From JAHEFU01 sp041395205 (GTDB taxonomy: Bacteria; 4484-113; JAFGCY01), in NCBI GenBank assembly GCA_041395205.1, contig JAWLAZ010000002.1:558001-622000 (forward strand): DNA of 64,000 bases, in the 5' to 3' direction. The notes under the pieces are model-generated. The model did no database searches and was not told the origin of the DNA. It worked only from the letters and a program-made list of their open reading frames with translations. The translations under genes and the position numbers were made by a program. Below are positions 58,818 to 64,000 of this stretch, piece after piece (position 1 is the stretch's first letter; the number at the start of each line of letters is the position of its first letter).

Positions 58818-59330
58818 GTTCTGAAGATTAACCACAGAGATACAGAGATCACAGAGGAAATCCGGGGGATTCGATTACCCGTTGGCAATGCGCACTTCGC
58901 TGCATTCTTTCCCAGGCGTCGCGGGGCGCTGCCGGTACATGATCCGAATTGGCAATGAACGAAAATACATGAATACAGGAATTCTTTAACGCTATGGCGC
59001 GAAGCCGCGAAGGAAGATATGAGATGAGTTTCCCCATTTGAAGTCTGTACCGGCGTCGCCCTGCGACGCTAGAGAGGGATTGTCACGAAGCAATCTGCAA
59101 TTCCAGTTTTGCGGATTCAGAAACCTCTGTGCGCTCTGTGGCTCTGTGTTTGACATTTCTTCCATACTCGCTGCGCTCGGCTGGCAACGTGGCGGGGATG
59201 CAGCGGGTTTATTCAAACACAGAGGCGCAGAGATCACAGAGAAATTCAATTGGGGTCGGTGTTCCGTTGGCAATGCTTACTTCGCGGCGTGCTCTCCCAG
59301 GTGTCGCGGGGCGCGGCCGGTACACTTCTT
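58818..59330. repeat. Composite CACAGAG repeat elements (two copies)
   Basis: Two partial copies: AACCACAGAGATACAGAGATCACAGAG then CCGTTGGCAATGCGCACTTCGC and the GTCGCGGGGCGCTGCCGGTACA end (58828-58940), and GGCTCTGTGTTTGACA, CACAGAGGCGCAGAGATCACAGAG to GTCGCGGGGCGCGGCCGGTACA (59040-59325). Confidence 0.75.
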
Positions 59331-59391
59331 CACGGTTCACGGTTCACGGTTCACTCTTCACGGTTCACGCTTCACGGTTCACGCTTCACCC
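59327..59391 (+). repeat. Heptamer tandem repeat TTCACGG
   Basis: Nine imperfect tandem copies of TTCACGG / TTCACGC / TTCACTC at the end of the composite element. Confidence 0.85.
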
Positions 59392-59406
59392 CTGACACCC
59401 ATTGCC

Positions 59407-59515
59407 GAGCTGGCGCTCGACCTCCAGATTGTGCGACATCAAGTGTCGCACCTCCCCGCTCGACCTCCAGATTGTGCGACAGCAAGTGTCGCACCTCCCC
59501 GCCAGACCTCCGACA
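59407..59515 (-). repeat. Hairpin repeats, reverse orientation
   Basis: Units ending in CCTCC with stems GTGCGACA/TGTCGCAC (twice) and TGGCG/CGCTC-type arms; directly behind the dodecin terminator. Confidence 0.7.
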
Positions 59516-59526
59516 CACCGCTCAAC

Positions 59527-59552
59527 AAAAAAGGGAGCGCCGCGGCGCTCCC
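59527..59552 (-). terminator. Terminator of the dodecin gene
   Basis: GGGAGCGCC-GC-GGCGCTCCC, followed on the minus strand by T6, about 30 nt after the stop codon. Confidence 0.9.
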
Positions 59553-59583
59553 TCAAGGTGGTTCGATGATCTGAACGGGCTGT

Positions 59584-59787
59584 CTAGCCGTCCACCTCGA
59601 AGGTGATCTTGCAGGTCACGCGGTACTTGGCGACCACGCCCTCCTTGACGGTGACGCTCTGGTCCTGGATCCAGGCACTCTTGATGTTGCGGACGGTCTT
59701 GCTGGCGTGGTTCACGGCATTGCAGGCCGCGTCCTCCCAGCTCGTCTCGGAATCCGCCATGATCTCGACGACTTTCAGTATCTTCAT
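59584..59787 (-). CDS. Dodecin family protein
   Basis: 67 residues from ATG 59787 (GAGGAG 8 nt upstream; a longer upstream frame is not coding). Matches dodecin closely: LKVVEIMADSETSWEDAACNAVNHASKTVRNIKSAWI and TCKITFEVDG. Dodecins form hollow dodecamers that store flavins or flavin-like cofactors, or CoA. The conserved flavin-stacking Trp is at the WI of KSAWIQ. Own terminator, apparently a single-gene transcript. Confidence 0.9.
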   Translation of the reverse strand: MKILKVVEIMADSETSWEDAACNAVNHASKTVRNIKSAWIQDQSVTVKEGVVAKYRVTCKITFEVDG

Positions 59788-59875
59788 CTGATCGCTCCTC
59801 GATTCGGGGACCTCGCAGCGGCCCCGTGTGATGACACAAATATAGCGTACCGCCATTTAACCAACGTTCAGTCGG

Positions 59876-61654
59876 TTATTCATCCTTCTGCTGTTTCTCC
59901 TGCTTCCGCTGCTCATCCTGCTTCTGTTCCTGCCGCTCAGCAGGCTTCGGCTCAGGCGCGGAAGGAGCCGGCGCTCCGGCCACGGCCACTTCATTCGTGC
60001 CGCCGAGGATGATCAGCGACTGGTCGCTGTCGAGGCCTTCAGCCACGAGCAGCAGCAGTTCATCATCGAGGGGCTGGGCCAGGCTGACATTCAGCGAGAT
60101 GCGGCGGCCGTTCTTCTCATACCATTCATCGAGCCGCTGCTGGATCTCCGCCGCCTGGGCGCCGGGCGGGAAGCTGAAGACGCGCAGGCCCTGCTGGCTG
60201 CCGAAGATCGTGAAGCCCGGCAGCAGTTCATTGTTGCCCTGGCTGCTTTCCAGCACCTGGTAGCTGTAGCCGCTGCCGCCCTCGGGCTGCGGGGCCCAGA
60301 CGCGGAAGCCGGAGGGGAAGTCCGCCGCGCCGGGGAAGGCCGCGGGCGCGCTCGCGGCATCGTCCATCACGATGAAGCGCGAAGGCTCCGGGGCCGTGCT
60401 GAAGAAGCTCTGCAGATATTCGCCATGCTCGGTGGCCGGCGTCCAGCTCAGCCGGCCCTCGCCGGGTTCGGCCAGCCAGGCATGGGTGCTGGCCCCGCCA
60501 TCACCGACCCAGGCCACGGCACAGTCCGGAGCGGCGTTGCCGATGGACTGCGCCATGCCGAAGCTGCCATTGGTACCTAGAGGCCAGGCATCATCGGTCT
60601 GCCAGAATCCGTTGGCAAGCGCATTGCCGCTGGCATCAGCCGTGGACTGGACATTATGGGCCGGATCATTCATGTTGACATCGAAGTGGAACGAGAAGCT
60701 GCCCGGCTGCGGATCAGCACTCGGCCGTGCGGATTCACCGAACAGGGCCAGGCTGCCGTAGGCGCGGCATTCACCCTGGGCCACGGAGAGGATCTGCTGC
60801 GGCGGCAGCATGCCCTGCAGGCCGTGGTCGAGCTGGGTCTCCGGGCTGTAGCGCCCGAGGTAGATCCGTCCGCCGCCGCCGTGCACGAGCGCACTGATCG
60901 GGCTGTTGGCGGACTCACCGGCGAACAGATCGGCGATCCGCCCGAGTGCCGGATCCGTCGCCGGGAAGGGATCGCGCTGGCCCTGGACCACAATCTGCGC
61001 CGGACCGGGACCGGCCGGCTCGAAGAGCGTGGTGCCAGTCACCTGTGGATCACGCATCCCGGTGCGCTCCTCGATCAGGCTCACGAGGCGCTGCAGTTCA
61101 TGCTCATTCACCCGGCGCGCGGAGAGGGCCACGCGGGTCTCGTCACCGGCGGAGCGCACGCGCAGTGCCAGCTGCCCGGCGCTCTGGCCGAATTCGCTGC
61201 GCCAGTCATCGAGCGCGTGGTTCAGCCCGCTTTCACTGCTGCTGAAGGCCGGCTGGCCGGCCAGTTCATAGACGATGGTGTAGCCGTCGCTGGAGGCCCA
61301 GGCCGGCTCAGGGCCGAGCGGTGCCTGACGCAGAGGCAGCAGGCTGGCCAGCCCAGTCACGGCCAGCAGCAGGGCGCAGGCCAGTATGGCCCGCAGCCTG
61401 CCACCGGGGCCGCCCAGTAATCCCATCAGTCCCGTATTGTCTTGCTCAGGCAGCTCCGCCAGGCAGGCGACCTCGTTCAGGAGTGCCGTACGCCTGGGTT
61501 CGACCGCATGCACAGCAGCCGCGTCCTCCAGCAGGGCGTTGTCGGCGATCAGCTGCTGCAGGTATTCATCGGCCTGCACCAGGCGCTGCTCCGCCTCGCT
61601 GAGCTGTGCGACGGAAGTGATCCGTTCCAGGAGAATCCGTTCTTCAACATTCAT
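59876..61654 (-). CDS. Probable membrane anti-sigma factor
   Basis: 592 residues: a cytoplasmic N-terminus (about 1-85) rich in helices but lacking the HxxxCxxC zinc motif; one TM helix (about 88-108); then a large extracytoplasmic part with several beta-rich regions and a C-terminal low-complexity Lys/Glu/Gln tail (about 555-592). Its start lies 11 nt inside the sigma-factor gene, so they are translated together, the usual sigma/anti-sigma layout. It would hold the sigma factor at the membrane until a periplasmic signal is sensed. It could alternatively be a simple sensor partner. Confidence 0.72.
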   Translation of the reverse strand: MNVEERILLERITSVAQLSEAEQRLVQADEYLQQLIADNALLEDAAAVHAVEPRRTALLNEVACLAELPEQDNTGLMGLLGGPGGRLRAILACALLLAVTGLASLLPLRQAPLGPEPAWASSDGYTIVYELAGQPAFSSSESGLNHALDDWRSEFGQSAGQLALRVRSAGDETRVALSARRVNEHELQRLVSLIEERTGMRDPQVTGTTLFEPAGPGPAQIVVQGQRDPFPATDPALGRIADLFAGESANSPISALVHGGGGRIYLGRYSPETQLDHGLQGMLPPQQILSVAQGECRAYGSLALFGESARPSADPQPGSFSFHFDVNMNDPAHNVQSTADASGNALANGFWQTDDAWPLGTNGSFGMAQSIGNAAPDCAVAWVGDGGASTHAWLAEPGEGRLSWTPATEHGEYLQSFFSTAPEPSRFIVMDDAASAPAAFPGAADFPSGFRVWAPQPEGGSGYSYQVLESSQGNNELLPGFTIFGSQQGLRVFSFPPGAQAAEIQQRLDEWYEKNGRRISLNVSLAQPLDDELLLLVAEGLDSDQSLIILGGTNEVAVAGAPAPSAPEPKPAERQEQKQDEQRKQEKQQKDE

Positions 61655-62198
61655 GTGAATTGCCTCCGGCCGCCTCCACGGGCCGTCCCTTCATAGCAAA
61701 ATGACTGAACCCCTCCGCCTGCAGGCGCTCCCGCAGGCTGCGGCGGCCGCGCATCAGGCGCAGGCGCACCGCACTGCCGCTCAGCCCGGTGATCACCGCG
61801 ATCTCCTCCGTGCTGAGCCCTTCCATGTAGAACAGGCAGATCACCTCGCGATTCTGCTCCGGCAGGCTGTTGAGCACCGCCCAGAGATGGTTCTGCGCCG
61901 TGCTCTGGCTGTCGATGTGCCAGACCTGGCGCACGCCCTCCAGGGTGCGCTCGCGCGTGTCGCGCCGCCGGCAGCGGTCGATGAAGCGCCGGTGCACGAT
62001 GCTCAGCAGCCAGGAACGGAAACTCTCATCCTCGCGCAGGCTGTCCAGCCGCCGCAGTGCCTGCAGCAGCGAGTCCTGCAGCAGGTCCTCAGCGTCCTCG
62101 CGCGTGCTGCAGAGGCGCGCGCAGAAGCGCCAGGCCAGGCTGTAGATCCCGTCCGTAAGCAGCAGGTCGAAGCGCCTGCGGATATCCGCATCCAGCAT
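61644..62198 (-). CDS. ECF-family RNA polymerase sigma factor
   Basis: 184 residues with sigma-2 (about 20-80, DAEDLLQDSLLQALRRLDSLREDESFRSWLLSIVHRRFID) and sigma-4 (about 115-165, LPEQNREVICLFYMEGLSTEEIAVITGLSGSAVRLRLMRGRRSLRERL). No sigma-3 domain. Directs transcription of a small regulon, controlled by the overlapping anti-sigma gene. An upstream helical protein gene (62262) 63 nt away may be co-transcribed. The target promoters are not visible here. Confidence 0.93.
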   Translation of the reverse strand: MLDADIRRRFDLLLTDGIYSLAWRFCARLCSTREDAEDLLQDSLLQALRRLDSLREDESFRSWLLSIVHRRFIDRCRRRDTRERTLEGVRQVWHIDSQSTAQNHLWAVLNSLPEQNREVICLFYMEGLSTEEIAVITGLSGSAVRLRLMRGRRSLRERLQAEGFSHFAMKGRPVEAAGGNSHEC

Positions 62199-62261
62199 GC
62201 TGATTCCTCAGACGCGGGAGCGGCGGCGGATTGTTGCGCGGGAGCGGGAAATTCCCGCGGG

Positions 62262-62663
62262 TTATGCGCGCTGCGGGAGGCTGGCGACCAGCAGGTCGAG
62301 GCTGTTGCCGCCGTTGTGCTCCAGCTGGGCTCGCTCCCATTCAGGGAAGAGCCAGAGCGGGAGTCCCTTCAGGCTGCGCAGCAGGGTGGCCAGTTCGCTG
62401 GCCTGTTTCGCGGCCTCGATATGCTCGCTGAGGCGGTTGCGCAGCAGGCTCGCGAGCTCCGCCACACCCAGGCGCTGGCTCAGGGCATGGCGGCGCTTCA
62501 TGCGGCGCAGCAGGCCCGACTCATCCTTGAGGATGGCGTGGGCTTCGCTGTCAGTGAAGCCGCTGCTCCTGAGCGCGTCCTTGTGCAGCTCACCCGAGCT
62601 GAGCAGGCACCAGAGCAGGGCGCGCACGGTGGGGTCGTCATGCAGTTTTTCACAAGGAGACAT
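62262..62663 (-). CDS. Hypothetical helical protein upstream of the ECF sigma gene
   Basis: 133 residues from ATG 62663 (GAGAGGA upstream; a start 13 codons earlier is possible). Hydrophilic and all-helical, with no signal or membrane segments: DPTVRALLWCLLSSGELHKDALRSSGF resembles a small winged-helix or saposin-like helical start, and LRNRLSEHIEAAKQASELATLLRSLK is amphipathic. Probably transcribed with the sigma/anti-sigma genes. Unknown function. Confidence 0.62.
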   Translation of the reverse strand: MSPCEKLHDDPTVRALLWCLLSSGELHKDALRSSGFTDSEAHAILKDESGLLRRMKRRHALSQRLGVAELASLLRNRLSEHIEAAKQASELATLLRSLKGLPLWLFPEWERAQLEHNGGNSLDLLVASLPQRA

Positions 62664-62825
62664 ATGTCCTCTCCCCGGCGGGGCGGTGGAATGCTGAAGC
62701 AACCCCGCGGCATACTACACAAAAATTACCATAATGCGAATATTTGTCAAGGAATAGCAATGTTAATGCAGATTGAAGGCAGGAGGCAAAAGGCAGAAGG
62801 CAGTGGTCAGGAGCGCCGGAGGATG

Positions 62826-63229
62826 CCGGGGGAAACGAGGCAGGGAAGATGCGGTTTTGAAGATAAACCACAGAGATACAGAGAGCGCAGAGGAATCCTG
62901 AAAGAAACTATTGCCAATACCAGCAGGACCGGCGTCGCCCTGCGACGCTTGAAAGTAAATGCTGCGAAGTAATCTGCAATTCGAATTTCCAGATTCAGAA
63001 AACTCTGTGGGCTCTGAGTCTCTATGTTTGACACTTCTTCCTGGCTCGCTGCGCCCGGGTGGCAACGAGGCGGGGATGCAGCGGTTATGAAGACTAACCA
63101 CAGAGATACAGAGAGCGCAGAGGAATCCAATTGCGATCGGTGATCCGTTGGCAATGCGTACTTCGCGGCAGCTTCTCCCAATCGCGGCCGGGCCGCGCCG
63201 GTACATTTTCTGTTTGGCAATGCAAGGTC
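62826..63229. repeat. Composite CACAGAG elements
   Basis: AACCACAGAGATACAGAGAGCGCAGAGGAATCC twice (62868 and 63098), ending GATCCGTTGGCAATGCGTACTTCGCGGC and GGCCGCGCCGGTACA; between them ACTCTGTGGGCTCTGAGTCTCTATGTTTGACA and CTCGCTGCGCCCGGGTGGCAACGAGGCGGGGATGCAGCGG. Confidence 0.75.
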
Positions 63230-63281
63230 ATCATGTAAACGATGTCCTGGCACTAAATCATGTAAACGATGTCCTGGCACT
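63230..63281 (+). repeat. 27-bp direct repeat, two copies
   Basis: ATCATGTAAACGATGTCCTGGCACT at 63230 and again at 63257; exact match over 25 bases. Confidence 0.9.
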
Positions 63282-63329
63282 CATCACTAAGGCGCTAAGC
63301 CGCTAAGGAAGAGAAGTGAAGTTCATCCC

Positions 63330-63600
63330 CACATGCAGCTGTACCGGCGCGGCCCCGCCGCGCTTGAAAGTGAATGCTGCGAAGTATTCTGCAATTCGAG
63401 TATTGCAGATTCAGAAGACTCTGTGGGCTCTGTGGCTCTGTGTTTGACAATTCTTCCAGGCTCGCATGCGCTCGATTGGCAACGAGGCAGGGATGCAGCG
63501 GTTCTGAAGATAAACCACAGAGATGCAGAGAGCGCAGAGAAATTCAGTTGGGATCGATTACCCGTTGGCAATGCGCACTTCGCGGCATGCTCTCCCAGGC
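63330..63600. repeat. Composite CACAGAG element
   Basis: Same element as 62826-63229: GTACCGGCGCGGCC start, CTCTGTGGGCTCTGTGGCTCTGTGTTTGACA, GGCAACGAGGCAGGGATGCAGCGG, AACCACAGAGATGCAGAGAGCGCAGAG, CCCGTTGGCAATGCGCACTTCGCGGCATGCTCTCCCAGGCG. Confidence 0.75.
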
Positions 63601-63602
63601 GT

Positions 63603-63812
63603 AGTGACGGAGTGTAGCTCTTAGAGCCACAGGGCCTTGTTGGTCTCAGACCAACACTCCGCCGAGCTGGCGCTCGACCTCCAATGGCACAGCTGCGCGG
63701 CATGCCCTCCCAGGCGTAGTGACGGAGTGTAGCTCTTAGAGCTACATGGCCTTGTTGGTCTCAGACCAACACTCCGCCGAGCTCGCGCTCGACCTCCAAT
63801 GGCACAGCTTCG
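63603..63812. repeat. TGTAGCTC / GGTCTC hairpin repeats, two tandem blocks
   Basis: Two near-identical ~120-bp blocks: GGAGTGTAGCTCTTAGAGC(C/T)ACA, GTTGGTCTCAGACCAACACTCC and GCCGAGCTGG/CGCGCTCGACCTCC. Includes the same half-units in both orientations. Confidence 0.8.
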
Positions 63813-63831
63813 CGTCGCAGCACATCCACGG

Positions 63832-63837
63832 TATACT
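63832..63837 (+). promoter_or_regulatory. -10 element before the 63874 gene
   Basis: TATACT about 37 nt before the ATG; -35 weak (TTCGCG, 17-nt spacer). Confidence 0.4.
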
Positions 63838-63873
63838 CAATGACGTAGGGTATGCATCACACAGGGGTGGTAA

Positions 63874-64000
63874 ATGTATAGATGGATCATTGCATTGCTG
63901 AGCGCAGTTTTCATGCTCGCTGCCATTGCTCATGCGCAGGAATCCGGCGACATTGCAGCAAGCGAGGAATATGAGCCACCGCCGATTGAGATCGTTGCGA
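63874..64000 (+). CDS. Secreted protein, 5' end only
   Basis: ATG 63874, preceded by AGGGG about 6 nt upstream; 42 codons before the window edge. A clean signal peptide (YRWIIALLSAVFMLAAIAHAQ) then an acidic start of the mature protein. Identity of the protein is not visible in this window. Confidence 0.65.
   Translation, partial: MYRWIIALLSAVFMLAAIAHAQESGDIAASEEYEPPPIEIVA

Larger units (their letters stand above)
58675..59583. other. Gene-free repeat region
   Basis: About 0.9 kb between phnC and the dodecin gene with no supportable gene: GGAGG hairpins at both ends, two composite CACAGAG elements in the middle (see separate entries) and a heptamer repeat. Confidence 0.75.
62664..63873. other. 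Gene-free repeat region
   Basis: About 1.2 kb with only repeats: AGGCAGAAGGCAG words near 62780, composite CACAGAG elements, a 27-bp direct repeat and TGTAGCTC/GGTCTC hairpins. No supportable gene. Confidence 0.75.

Noticed and set aside
62763..63280. Protein-like frames in the last repeat region
   Set aside because: They translate the CACAGAG repeat in several frames; the same text occurs in other gene-free regions.

Overview
This is a stretch of a GC-rich bacterial chromosome from what looks like an uncultured, flagellated, two-membrane (diderm) bacterium. Evidence for two membranes is a beta-barrel protein ending in Phe and several lipoproteins. Motility is shown by a motE-like / fliK / flgD / TIGR02530-type / flgE cluster whose order resembles that of Firmicutes and Spirochaetes. 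The sequence does not fix the phylum. Dispersed hairpin repeats, CACAGAG-type repeats and cohesin/dockerin-like secreted proteins fit poorly characterised environmental lineages.

Layout. 1-5.1 kb (minus): Na+/solute symporter, GNAT acetyltransferase, ornithine/alanine-racemase-family enzyme, argB, argD (cut by the window edge), mostly joined by ATGA overlaps. 5.1-7.2 kb: two possible coupled plus-strand genes, a hairpin-repeat array and a small coiled-coil gene. 7.2-10.7 kb (minus): rpsO-pnp and an OB-fold membrane protein. 10.7-15.2 kb: a secreted protein, an AT-richer operon of three secreted proteins behind a promoter containing T13, a GGCT-like protein and hicB with a nonsense-mutated hicA. 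15.2-16.6 kb: gene-free, repeat-rich, with an sRNA-like locus. 16.6-26.4 kb (minus): HD-GYP sensor, two secreted proteins, class III cyclase, a deletion-riddled second copy of that cyclase, CHASE2 protein, FecR/cohesin-like protein and beta-barrel protein. 26.5-31.4 kb (plus mostly): rpmF-acpP, propeller-like protein, thpR, ABC permease, YcaQ/AlkX-like glycosylase. 31.5-36.4 kb: three small carboxypeptidase-regulatory-like lipoproteins, a DUF3800 gene, an aminotransferase and purM. 36.4-42.8 kb: flagellar operon behind a near-consensus sigma-28 promoter. 43.2-50.3 kb: a predicted pseudokinase, a 1930-residue helical-repeat protein and a coiled-coil protein. 50.3-58.7 kb: recO, a cohesin/dockerin lipoprotein, a repeat cluster, a small operon (DUF2007, lipoprotein, degenerate MBL fold), two paralogous secreted proteins and phnCE. 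58.7-64 kb: repeats, dodecin, ECF sigma/anti-sigma pair, repeats, and the start of a secreted protein.

The most novel candidates are the pseudokinase / giant helical protein operon, the family of short hairpins whose stems change but stay paired, and the barrel / FecR-cohesin / CHASE2-cyclase cluster. Two places (20.54-20.99 kb and 52.94-53.27 kb) hold copies of adjacent sequence that differ almost only by many small deletions. These are either decayed duplications or assembly errors and should be checked before the CHASE2/cyclase gene structure is trusted.
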